DNA of 7,852 bases from NCBI GenBank assembly GCA_003453735.1, contig DMNE01000395.1, forward strand, positions 9,423-17,274, in the 5' to 3' direction. Source of the stretch: Nitrospiraceae bacterium. Its GTDB lineage: Bacteria > Nitrospirota > Thermodesulfovibrionia > Thermodesulfovibrionales > UBA9159. Position 1 is the stretch's first letter. The number at the start of each line of letters is the position of its first letter. Under the pieces are notes generated by a model. It made no database searches. It was not told the origin of the DNA and saw nothing but the letters and a program-made list of their open reading frames with translations. The position numbers and the translations under genes were made by a program. Below are positions 1-6,630 of this stretch, in pieces.

Positions 1-68
1 ATGCCATAGGGTGGAGTTACGCGCCGCGGTTTTTCTCAGGGCCTGCTCTTGTCTGTAATGTTCTGTCC

Positions 69-78
69 GGTAATTACC
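69..78. repeat. Perfect 10-bp palindrome upstream of fumC
   Basis: GGTAATTACC reads identically on both strands. It lies about 75 bp upstream of the candidate -35 element of the fumC promoter. A short perfect palindrome in a leader could be half of a regulator site, but the symmetry stops at 10 bp and no second copy was seen nearby. A chance occurrence is quite possible. Confidence 0.2.
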
Positions 79-152
79 TTCAGGCGGTATTGCATAACCA
101 GAAGTAAGTTATAGCTCAAAAATAGTCTAATGGTACAGTGAGTTCAGGTACG

Positions 153-181
153 TTGTTCTTTTGTCCGTAACGAACTATAAT
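153..181 (+). promoter_or_regulatory. Candidate sigma70-type promoter for the fumC operon
   Basis: A perfect TATAAT (176-181) is preceded by TTGTTC (153-158) with a 17-nt spacer. The -35 matches the consensus at only three of six positions, including the TTG. Transcription would begin near 188, giving a leader of about 24 nt before the fumC ATG at 212. A second perfect TATAAT at 196-201 has no recognisable -35 at the right distance. If it were used, transcription would start within a few bases of the start codon. The surrounding leader is AT-rich relative to the genes. This is prediction from consensus only. Confidence 0.4.
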
Positions 182-211
182 AAATAGCATTGGCATATAA
201 TAGTAAAAGTT

Positions 212-1624
212 ATGGCAAAGTATAGATTGGAGAAGGATTCCCTTGGCGAGGTTAAAGTCCCAGCGGCTGTTTACTGGGGTGCGCAGACACAGAGGGCGAT
301 TGAAAACTTTCCGGTAAGCGGGATACGTTTCCCGAGGGTCTTCATCCGGTCGCTCGGGTTTATCAAACTCGCTTGTGCAAGGGTGAATAAGGAAGGCGGG
401 AGGCTAGACAACAAGATTGCTGATGTGATCGTCGAGGCGTCACGAGAAATAATAGAGGGAGACCTCGACGACCAGTTCCCTCTCGACATATTCCAGACGG
501 GGTCAGGTACCTCGACAAATATGAATGCCAATGAAGTCATCGCTTCCAGAGCGAATGAGCTGCTCACTGGCTCGAAGCACCCAAAAGCCCCGGCGCATCC
601 GAATGACCATGTGAATATGGGCCAATCGTCCAATGATGTAATACCGACTGCTATTCATATTGCTTCGTCTCTGCAGGCAAAAGAATTATTGCTCCCAGCC
701 CTCGAATTACTGCATAAGGCAATACGCAAGAAATCTCAGAAGTACACATCTCTCGTCAAGACCGGAAGGACACATCTCATGGACGCTATGCCGATAACTT
801 TGGAACAGGAGATGTCGGCATGGGCAACGCAGATAGCGTATGCCGAAGAAAGGATTAAGGGTGCTTTACCAAGGATTTCGGAGCTTGCCATCGGAGGGAC
901 CGCAGTCGGCACTGGCATCAATACGGAGCCTGACTTTGGTTTAAAAGTCTCAAGGGTTTTATCAGAGTTAACCGGTGTTGAGTTCAAGGAGGCAAAGAAC
1001 CATTTCGAGGCTCAGTCAGCCAGGGATGCGATAGTTGAACTCTCAGGCCACCTGAAGACCTGCGCAACGGGCCTCATGAAGATAGCGAATGACCTGCGTC
1101 TCCTCAATAGTGGCCCAATTGCAGGACTCTCTGAGGTGCGGCTCCCTTCAATCCAGCCGGGCTCCTCGATAATGCCCGGCAAAGTGAACCCGGTTATTCC
1201 CGAGGCGGTAAGGATGGTCTGTGCTCAGGTAATGGGAAATGATACCGTGATAGCTATATCGAATGCACTTGGCGATTTTCAGCTCAACGTCATGCTGCCA
1301 GTCATCGCTTATGATATCATCCAGTCTATCACTATCCTTGCGAATGTTTCCCGCCTGTTAGCCGAAAAGACCATTGAGGGGTTTGAATTGAATGAGGAAC
1401 ATATCACTGAACTCCTTCACAGAAATCCGATCATGGCAACGGTTTTGAATCCGGTGATTGGATACGACAAGGCAGCGGAAGTGGTGAAGAAGGCTTTGAA
1501 AGAAAGGAAGACCGTCAAGCAGGTGGTTGTCGAAATGGGATATCTCCCTGAGGCAGAAGCTGAAAGGATCCTCAAGCCCGAGATCATGACAAAGGTCGGT
1601 TTTTCCGGAGCGAAAGAGAGGTGA
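212..1624 (+). CDS. fumC: Class II fumarate hydratase (fumarase C)
   Basis: This 470-aa cytoplasmic enzyme reversibly hydrates fumarate to L-malate without an iron-sulfur cluster and acts as a homotetramer. The fumarase/aspartase superfamily signature GSSIMPGKVNP starts at residue 317, with the catalytic serine in that mobile loop. The GRTHLMDA segment supplies the general-base histidine H188. Substrate-contacting segments GSGTSTNMNANE (97-108) and GQSSND (137-142) and the B-site H129 are all present. Glycine in MPGK (aspartases usually have MPAK) and QSSND rather than QSTND argue for fumarase over aspartase. The NPVIPEAV stretch resembles actinobacterial-type FumC more than E. coli FumC. Length and N-terminus (YRLEKDSLGEVKVP) fit the family and support the ATG at 212, although no Shine-Dalgarno sequence precedes it. 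It is the first gene of a run with the malic enzyme and sdhCAB. Confidence 0.95.
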   Translation: MAKYRLEKDSLGEVKVPAAVYWGAQTQRAIENFPVSGIRFPRVFIRSLGFIKLACARVNKEGGRLDNKIADVIVEASREIIEGDLDDQFPLDIFQTGSGTSTNMNANEVIASRANELLTGSKHPKAPAHPNDHVNMGQSSNDVIPTAIHIASSLQAKELLLPALELLHKAIRKKSQKYTSLVKTGRTHLMDAMPITLEQEMSAWATQIAYAEERIKGALPRISELAIGGTAVGTGINTEPDFGLKVSRVLSELTGVEFKEAKNHFEAQSARDAIVELSGHLKTCATGLMKIANDLRLLNSGPIAGLSEVRLPSIQPGSSIMPGKVNPVIPEAVRMVCAQVMGNDTVIAISNALGDFQLNVMLPVIAYDIIQSITILANVSRLLAEKTIEGFELNEEHITELLHRNPIMATVLNPVIGYDKAAEVVKKALKERKTVKQVVVEMGYLPEAEAERILKPEIMTKVGFSGAKER

Positions 1625-1652
1625 CTCTACCGTCGGTGAGGGGGCAAATTCC

Positions 1653-1657
1653 GGGAG
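1653..1657 (+). promoter_or_regulatory. Ribosome binding site of the malic enzyme gene
   Basis: GGGAG lies 10 nt before the ATG at 1668 and 16 nt before the in-frame ATG at 1674, so it favours the upstream start codon. Confidence 0.55.
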
Positions 1658-1667
1658 ATAAAATACT

Positions 1668-3110
1668 ATGAAAATGAAGTATTTTTCTTTGGGGGGAAAC
1701 GCTACGGGACGTGTTCCGAGTCCGAGTTACAGCATTACGATCAGAGCAGAAATAGAGAACCGCGTCGGTATGTTTTCCCATATAGCGACCGCTATCAGCC
1801 ACGCGGGAGGAGACCTGGGCGCCATCGATATTGTCCGTGTTGAAAAGGGGAAAATCGTCAGAGATATTACCGTCAATGCGCGCGATGAGAAACATGAACT
1901 GAGGGTCGTCAATTCCATCAAAAACATAGATGGGGTTAAAGTCCTCAGGGTTATGGACAGAACCTTCTCTGCTCACGAGGGCGGGAAGATAGAGATTCAT
2001 GCCAAGATGCACGTGAGAGACAGGGAAGACCTCTCAAAGGTATATACTCCTGGCGTGGCAAGGGTTTGCAGGGATATCCAGGAACATAAAGAGCATGCTT
2101 ACCGATACACCATTAAAGGGAATTCAGTCGCTGTCATAACCGACGGCACCGCTGTTCTTGGTCTCGGTGATATAGGACCTGAGGCAGCAATGCCGGTGAT
2201 GGAGGGCAAAGCGATGATCTTCAAGGAGTTTGCCGACATCGATGCGTACCCGATAGCGTTGAGTACAAATGATACCGAGGAGATCGTCAAGACAGTGCAA
2301 TACATGGCGACGCCCTTTGGCGGCATAAACCTTGAGGACATCTCTGCACCGAGGTGTTTTGAGATAGAGGCACGGTTAAGAAAAGCTCTTGAGATCCCCG
2401 TCTTTCACGACGACCAGCATGGGACCGCAGTAGTCGTTCTCGCAGGGCTCATCAATGTCTCGCGGCTTCTGAAAAAGGATATCAGGAAATTGAAAGTGGT
2501 CATCCTGGGGGCAGGCGCAGCAGGCATTGCGAACGCATGGATGCTGTCGGCATATGGGGTTAAAGACATAATCATATGCGACAGGGCAGGTTCGATCTAT
2601 GCAGAAAGAAAGCAGGGTATGAATCCTTACAAGGCGGCAGTCGCAAGAATGACTAATCCAAAGAAAGTGAAAGGGACCGTGTCTGATGCCATGAAGGGGG
2701 CGAATGTTTTTCTTGGACTTGCAGGGCCTGCAACCATAACGCCTGATGACATACGAAAAATGGCGAGAGATCCAATTGTTTTTGCGCTAGCCAATCCTGA
2801 CCCTGAGATAGACCCCGAGGATGCTCTTCCGCTCGCGCGAGTACTTGCAACGGGGCGTTCGGATTACCCCAACCAGATAAACAATATGCTCGGTTTTCCC
2901 GGGATATTCAGGGGGCTGCTGGATGTTAGGGCCAAAGGCGTTAATGAGGAGGTTAAATTTGCTGCGGCCAAGGCTATTGCGCATATGGTAAAGGACGATG
3001 AGCTTCATGAGGATTACATCATACCGAGCGCATTTGACCGAAAGGTCGTTTCCACGGTCGCTCATGCAGTTGCAGAGGCAGCCAGGAAGACGGGACTGGC
3101 ACGAAAGTAG
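1668..3110 (+). CDS. Malic enzyme with N-terminal ACT regulatory domain
   Basis: The 480-aa protein is predicted to oxidatively decarboxylate L-malate to pyruvate and CO2 with NAD(P)+, in the cytoplasm. Residues about 21-100 resemble an ACT domain, a small-ligand sensor fold (IENRVGMFSHIATAISHAGGDL, split here as IENRVGMF at 29-36 and ISHAGGDL at 43-50). The malic enzyme core follows: VYTPGVA with the catalytic tyrosine Y126, EGKA with the catalytic lysine K181, and metal ligands E223, D224 (LEDISAP) and D249 (FHDDQHGT). The Rossmann motif GAGAAG is at 281-286, followed by ANPDPEI (375-381) and DYPNQINN (399-406). D305 at the end of the second Rossmann strand hints at NAD preference, which is an inference. 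There is no C-terminal phosphotransacetylase-like domain, unlike MaeB of E. coli. The gene ends 3 nt before sdhC, so it is part of the operon. Its direction in the cell and its effector are unknown. Confidence 0.92.
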   Translation: MKMKYFSLGGNATGRVPSPSYSITIRAEIENRVGMFSHIATAISHAGGDLGAIDIVRVEKGKIVRDITVNARDEKHELRVVNSIKNIDGVKVLRVMDRTFSAHEGGKIEIHAKMHVRDREDLSKVYTPGVARVCRDIQEHKEHAYRYTIKGNSVAVITDGTAVLGLGDIGPEAAMPVMEGKAMIFKEFADIDAYPIALSTNDTEEIVKTVQYMATPFGGINLEDISAPRCFEIEARLRKALEIPVFHDDQHGTAVVVLAGLINVSRLLKKDIRKLKVVILGAGAAGIANAWMLSAYGVKDIIICDRAGSIYAERKQGMNPYKAAVARMTNPKKVKGTVSDAMKGANVFLGLAGPATITPDDIRKMARDPIVFALANPDPEIDPEDALPLARVLATGRSDYPNQINNMLGFPGIFRGLLDVRAKGVNEEVKFAAAKAIAHMVKDDELHEDYIIPSAFDRKVVSTVAHAVAEAARKTGLARK

Positions 3111-3113
3111 AAT

Positions 3114-3788
3114 ATGCATTTCCTTAAAAGCATGGTGGGCAGGAAAATCGTCATGGCCGTGAGCGGGCTTATGATGGTGCTGTTTGTTGTGGCGCATCTT
3201 CTGGGCAATACCTCAATCTTTGCGGGTCCCAACGCCATCAATGCCTATGCCATGAAGCTCCATGAACTCGTTCCCTTGCTTTGGTCCTACAGAGTGGTCA
3301 TGATCGTCATGCTTTCTCTGCACTTTTTTTATGGGATTCAGTTGACCCTGGAAAACAATAAGGCGAAACCCCAGGCATACACGGTCAAAAAAAGTCTCAG
3401 TGCTACCTTCGCTGGGAAGACCATGATCTGGACAGGGCTCATCCTAGGGGCCTTCCTTGTCTACCACCTCCTGCAGTTCACTTTTCAAGTGACGAACCCA
3501 GAGATTTCTGCCGACAGGAATCTCGATCCATTGGGACGTCCCGATGTATTTCATATGGTAGTGCTCACTTTTCAGAAAACACTTATCTCTTTGATTTATG
3601 TTGCCGCCATGATTGCTCTGGCTTTTCATCTTACCCACGGCATACAGAGTTTTTTCCAGACCCTTGGACTGAACAACGATAGGACGTTGCCCGTAATAAT
3701 AAAGTCCGGAACAGTAGCTGCGGTTATTGTCTTTCTTGGGTTCATAGCGATTCCGATCATAATTTTTGTGGGAATACTGAAAGGATAA
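3114..3788 (+). CDS. sdhC: Succinate dehydrogenase/fumarate reductase cytochrome b subunit (type B, b558 family)
   Basis: This 224-aa inner-membrane protein anchors SdhAB and passes electrons between the iron-sulfur subunit and quinone. I see five hydrophobic segments, at about residues 12-31, 56-78, 103-124, 147-172 and 195-221. That is the layout of the single-anchor diheme cytochrome of Bacillus, Wolinella and Geobacter complexes rather than the SdhC/SdhD pair of E. coli. Candidate heme-ligating histidines are H28 (AHLLGN), H70, H118 (YHLLQF) and H172 or H175 (FHLTHGIQS). The N-terminal [12 protein letters not shown] motif is typical of the family. It starts 3 nt after the malic enzyme stop and ends 2 nt before sdhA. 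No strong Shine-Dalgarno sequence precedes the ATG, so translational coupling is likely. The N-terminus matches the family length, so this start is preferred over ATG at 3132. Confidence 0.92.
   Translation: MHFLKSMVGRKIVMAVSGLMMVLFVVAHLLGNTSIFAGPNAINAYAMKLHELVPLLWSYRVVMIVMLSLHFFYGIQLTLENNKAKPQAYTVKKSLSATFAGKTMIWTGLILGAFLVYHLLQFTFQVTNPEISADRNLDPLGRPDVFHMVVLTFQKTLISLIYVAAMIALAFHLTHGIQSFFQTLGLNNDRTLPVIIKSGTVAAVIVFLGFIAIPIIIFVGILKG
3780..3785 (+). promoter_or_regulatory. Ribosome binding site of sdhA, inside the end of sdhC
   Basis: AAAGGA lies in the last codons of sdhC, 5 nt before a GTG at 3791 and 14 nt before an in-frame ATG at 3800. The spacing favours the GTG start. Family alignment from memory (proteins beginning M-x-L-D-x-K-C-P) favours the ATG. 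The two differ by only three residues. Confidence 0.5.
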
Positions 3789-3790
3789 AA

Positions 3791-5713
3791 GTGCTGCTTA
3801 TGCTACTTGATGGTAAGTGTCCGTCCGGTCCGCTTTCTGAAAAATGGGAGAAACATCGCCACGAGCTGAAACTGGTGAATCCCGCCAATAAACGGAAATA
3901 CAAGATCATCGTTGTGGGCACTGGTCTTGCCGGCGCGTCTGCGGCTGCAACTCTCGGGGAACTGGGTTATAACGTTGAAGCCTTTTGTTATCAGGACAGT
4001 CCCCGCCGGGCTCACAGTATCGCTGCACAGGGGGGAATCAATGCAGCAAAGAATTATCCCAATGACGGAGACACTATCTTTAATCTCTTCCACGACACCA
4101 TAAAGGGAGGGGATTTCAGATCCAGAGAGGCAAATGTCTATCGACTGGCAACGGTGAGCAACAATATCATAGACCAGTGCGTGGCTCAGGGTGTGCCCCT
4201 TGCCCGTGACTATGCCGGGTATCTGGAAAATCGTTCTTTTGGGGGAGCTCAGGTCTCGCGTACGTTTTACGCCAGGGGACAGACCGGACAGCAGTTGCTG
4301 CTCGGAGCCTACTCGGCCCTTTCCCGCCAGGTGAGGGCTGGGACTGTTCGCATGCATCAGCGCACAGAGATGCTTGATCTGGTGGTTGTCAACGGCGAGG
4401 CAAAGGGGATTACGGTGCGTGATCTGGTGACGGGAAAGATAAGCTGCTACGCGGCCGACGCAGTGTGTCTCTGCACCGGGGGCTATTCCAATGTTTTTTG
4501 TCTTTCCACAAACGCGATGGGGTCCAACGTGACGGCAGCCTATCGGGCCTATAAGAAAGGCGCGTTTTTTGCGAACCCCTGCTTTACGCAGATCCATCCC
4601 ACCTGCATCCCTATCACGGGCGAGCACCAGTCCAAACTCACCCTCATGTCGGAGTCCCTGAGGAATGACGGCAGGGTCTGGGTGCCGAAGATGAAGGGAG
4701 ACAGGAGACACCCTCTCGAAATCCCCAAATCTGACAGAGACTATTACCTGGAGCGCAAGTACCCAAGCTATGGCAATCTCGCACCAAGGGATGTCGCTTC
4801 GCGTGCCGCGAAAGAAGTGTGCGACGAAGGCCACGGGGTCGGCAGGAGCGGTCGCGGCGTTTACCTCGACTTTGCGGACGCCATAAAGCGACTCGGTGAG
4901 GAGAGGATCTGTGAGCGTTACGGAAACCTCTTCGATATGTACGAAAAGATCACGGATGAAAACGCCTATAAGCAGCCAATGCGTATCTATCCCGCTCCTC
5001 ATTACGCTATGGGCGGCCTCTGGGTGGATTACAACTTGCAGAGCAACGTTCCCGGGCTTTTTGTGTTGGGTGAAGCGAACTTCTCCGACCACGGGGCTAA
5101 CCGCCTTGGCGCAAGCGCACTCATGCAAGGACTGGCTGACGGGTATTTCATTATTCCATACACCATAGCACACTATCTCGCTCAAACAGAGCCGGGAAAG
5201 GTAGATGCAGGGCATCAGGAATTCAGGAAGTCTGCTGAGGATGCCGAAGCCTCAGTAAAAAAACTTCTCTCGTTAAAAGGAAAAAGAACAGTGAGTGAAT
5301 TTCATCGTGAACTCGGCAGAATCATGTGGGACGATGTCGGCATGACGCGCAGCGAGGAAAGCCTTAAGAAGGCGCTGAAGCTGATCCCTGCGCTCCGAGC
5401 AGAATTCTGGAGCGATGCGAGGATACCCGGAAACGATGCTGAGTTGAACCAGGAACTGGAAAAGGCCGGCCGTGTCGTCGACTTCCTGGAATTCGGAGAG
5501 CTCTTAGCCCATGACGCCCTTCATCGTAACGAATCGTGCGGCGTGCATTTCCGCGTGGAGTACCAGCTGCCCGATGGCGAGGCCCGGCGGGATGACGAGA
5601 ATTACTGTTATGTTGCAGCGTGGCAATTCAAAGGGATTGACATCCAACCTGATCTGCATAAAGAGCCGCTGGTGTTCGAAAATGTCCCTCTCGCAACGAG
5701 GAGTTATAAATAA
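3791..5713 (+). CDS. sdhA: Succinate dehydrogenase/fumarate reductase flavoprotein subunit
   Basis: This 640-aa catalytic subunit interconverts succinate and fumarate at a covalently bound FAD, on the cytoplasmic face of the membrane. Numbering here is from the GTG at 3791. The dinucleotide-binding GTGLAG is at 43-48. The FAD-histidyl motif [13 protein letters not shown] carries H75. Substrate and catalytic residues are likely H269 (QIHPT), R333 ([10 protein letters not shown]), H404 (PHYAMGG) and R438 ([11 protein letters not shown]). The C-terminal helical domain ends with [19 protein letters not shown]. Length and motifs match the type B enzymes of Geobacter and Bacteroidetes, which are longer than E. 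coli SdhA. The N-terminal extension with DGKCPSGP is also typical of that group. Sequence does not tell a dehydrogenase from a fumarate reductase in this family. An ATG at 3800 is the alternative start. It lies 2 nt after sdhC and 1 nt before sdhB. Confidence 0.95.
   Translation: MLLMLLDGKCPSGPLSEKWEKHRHELKLVNPANKRKYKIIVVGTGLAGASAAATLGELGYNVEAFCYQDSPRRAHSIAAQGGINAAKNYPNDGDTIFNLFHDTIKGGDFRSREANVYRLATVSNNIIDQCVAQGVPLARDYAGYLENRSFGGAQVSRTFYARGQTGQQLLLGAYSALSRQVRAGTVRMHQRTEMLDLVVVNGEAKGITVRDLVTGKISCYAADAVCLCTGGYSNVFCLSTNAMGSNVTAAYRAYKKGAFFANPCFTQIHPTCIPITGEHQSKLTLMSESLRNDGRVWVPKMKGDRRHPLEIPKSDRDYYLERKYPSYGNLAPRDVASRAAKEVCDEGHGVGRSGRGVYLDFADAIKRLGEERICERYGNLFDMYEKITDENAYKQPMRIYPAPHYAMGGLWVDYNLQSNVPGLFVLGEANFSDHGANRLGASALMQGLADGYFIIPYTIAHYLAQTEPGKVDAGHQEFRKSAEDAEASVKKLLSLKGKRTVSEFHRELGRIMWDDVGMTRSEESLKKALKLIPALRAEFWSDARIPGNDAELNQELEKAGRVVDFLEFGELLAHDALHRNESCGVHFRVEYQLPDGEARRDDENYCYVAAWQFKGIDIQPDLHKEPLVFENVPLATRSYK
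5698..5703 (+). promoter_or_regulatory. Ribosome binding site of sdhB, inside the end of sdhA
   Basis: GAGGAG in the last codons of sdhA stands 11 nt before the ATG at 5715. It supports that start rather than the much longer in-frame extension reaching back to 5511. Confidence 0.6.
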
Positions 5714-5714
5714 A

Positions 5715-6494
5715 ATGAACCTCACCCTTTACGTCTGGCGACAAAGCGGTCCTGATGAACGGGGCAGACTCGAGCAATATGAGGCGAAGGACATAAGTTC
5801 TGACATGTCTTTCCTTGAGATGCTTGACGTGGTGAACGAAGGATTGAGCAAGACCGGAAAAGAGCCGATAGCTTTTGACCACGACTGCCGAGAGGGAATC
5901 TGCGGCATGTGCTCGCAAGTTATCAACGGAGTTCCCCATGGACCACGGGAAAAGACCACAGTCTGTCAGTTGCACATGAGGCATTTCAAAGACGGAGATA
6001 CTCTCTATATAGAACCCTGGCGCGCTAAGGCATTCCCCGTGATCAAAGACCTCATTGTGGACCGTGGCGCCCTGGACCGTCTTATTCAGGTGGGCGGGTA
6101 TATCTCTGTTCACACCGGGGGAGTTCCTGATGCCAACGCTATCCTCATTCCCAAGGCGGAGGCTGAGACTGCCATGGACGCGGCTGAGTGCATCGGGTGC
6201 GGGGCGTGTGTAGCTGCATGTCCCAATGGTTCTGCCATGCTGTTTACCGCGGCCAAAGTCGCCCATCTCGCTACGCTTCCGCAGGGATGCCTTGAGGCGG
6301 CACGTCGCGTTTGCCTAATGACGGAAGCGATGTTGAATGAGGGATTCGGCAACTGCAGCAACCACTATGAATGCCAGGCAGTTTGCCCCAGGGGGATTAA
6401 AGTACAGTTCATAGCGAAACTGAACAGGGAATTCATAAAGGCAGAGGCGATAAGCAGGGACAAGAAACTGTTGCCAGAATCATTTTCAGAGTAG
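5715..6494 (+). CDS. sdhB: Succinate dehydrogenase/fumarate reductase iron-sulfur subunit
   Basis: This 259-aa peripheral subunit carries electrons between the SdhA flavin and the SdhC hemes through three clusters. The [2Fe-2S] ligands are C58, C63, C66 (CREGICGMC) and C84. The [4Fe-4S] ligands are C159, C162, C165 ([12 protein letters not shown]) and C224. The [3Fe-4S] ligands are C169, C214 and C220 ([12 protein letters not shown]). The spacing agrees with the E. coli SdhB pattern, where no fourth cysteine is available for the 3Fe cluster. The ferredoxin-like N-terminal domain is followed by the alpha-helical ferredoxin domain, at normal family length. The start at 5715 is chosen because the protein then begins [10 protein letters not shown], as family members do, with a Shine-Dalgarno sequence upstream. 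It is the last gene of the tight run; a 133-136 nt gap follows. Confidence 0.95.
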   Translation: MNLTLYVWRQSGPDERGRLEQYEAKDISSDMSFLEMLDVVNEGLSKTGKEPIAFDHDCREGICGMCSQVINGVPHGPREKTTVCQLHMRHFKDGDTLYIEPWRAKAFPVIKDLIVDRGALDRLIQVGGYISVHTGGVPDANAILIPKAEAETAMDAAECIGCGACVAACPNGSAMLFTAAKVAHLATLPQGCLEAARRVCLMTEAMLNEGFGNCSNHYECQAVCPRGIKVQFIAKLNREFIKAEAISRDKKLLPESFSE

Positions 6495-6500
6495 TAAAGA

Positions 6501-6520
6501 ATTGTAATACGCTTCACAAT
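6501..6520. repeat. Inverted repeat overlapping the promoter after sdhB
   Basis: ATTGT (6501-6505) and ACAAT (6516-6520) form a 5-bp inverted repeat separated by 10 nt. It covers the candidate -35 element and most of the promoter spacer, a place where a bound repressor would block RNA polymerase. The arms are short and in AT-rich DNA, so chance is a serious alternative. Confidence 0.25.
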
Positions 6521-6530
6521 GACCTATAAT
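6502..6530 (+). promoter_or_regulatory. Candidate sigma70-type promoter for the binding-protein gene
   Basis: TTGTAA (6502-6507, four of six matches to TTGACA) and a perfect TATAAT (6525-6530) are separated by 17 nt. Transcription would start near 6537, leaving a leader of about 95 nt. A second TATAAT at 6549-6554 lacks a good -35. The gap after sdhB holds no gene, and no hairpin followed by a T-run was seen, so read-through from the sdh operon is also possible. Confidence 0.5.
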
Positions 6531-6618
6531 TATTTCTAGTGGATTGAATATAATTGCTCGTCAATGGGCCTAGGAAACAGTCGCGATGGGTATAGGTAAA
6601 GAAATATTAGTTTGGATC

Positions 6619-6625
6619 GAGGAGG
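6619..6625 (+). promoter_or_regulatory. Ribosome binding site of the binding-protein gene
   Basis: GAGGAGG is a near-perfect Shine-Dalgarno sequence. It is 5 nt before the ATG at 6631 and only 2 nt before the ATG at 6628, so 6631 is the better start. It rules against starting at the in-frame ATG at 6586, which would put charged residues ahead of the signal peptide. Confidence 0.75.
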
Positions 6626-6630
6626 TTATG

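Larger units (their letters stand above)
212..6494 (+). other. Putative operon fumC - malic enzyme - sdhCAB
   Basis: Five genes in the same direction are separated by 43, 3, 2 and 1 nt, with no intrinsic terminator seen between them. Together they encode the steps succinate-fumarate-malate-pyruvate. Co-transcription is inferred from spacing and function, not shown. The 43-nt fumC/malic enzyme gap is the only place where a separate promoter might fit. Confidence 0.75.

Noticed and set aside
3..107. Open frame at the left edge ending in TAA at 105-107, possibly the tail of an upstream gene
   Set aside because: Only 34 codons are visible and the translation is not recognisable. The following bases to 211 look like leader, so it cannot be supported as a gene.
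212..1624. Aspartate ammonia-lyase instead of fumarase
   Set aside because: The signature has MPGK rather than MPAK, and QSSND rather than the aspartase QSTND; the N-terminus and length also fit FumC.
1622..1640. Small hairpin after the fumC stop (ACC-GTC-GGT with flanking CTC/GAG) as a terminator
   Set aside because: The stem is very short with a bulge, and no T-run follows. Downstream genes appear to be in the same operon.
3803..5215. Long antisense open frame opposite sdhA (470 codons on the minus strand)
   Set aside because: It lies wholly within the well-supported sdhA, its translation shows no recognisable domain, and it is rich in His, Cys and Arg, as mirror frames of real genes tend to be.
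5511..5714. N-terminal extension of sdhB in the same frame
   Set aside because: It overlaps the conserved end of sdhA in another frame. The family N-terminus and a ribosome binding site point to ATG at 5715.
5628..6266. Antisense open frame across the sdhA/sdhB junction
   Set aside because: It overlaps two conserved genes on the opposite strand, has no recognisable motif, and has no room for its own promoter region.
6586..6630. Fifteen-residue N-terminal extension of the binding protein from ATG at 6586
   Set aside because: It would place charged residues before a normal signal peptide and lacks a ribosome binding site, while GAGGAGG sits just before 6631.
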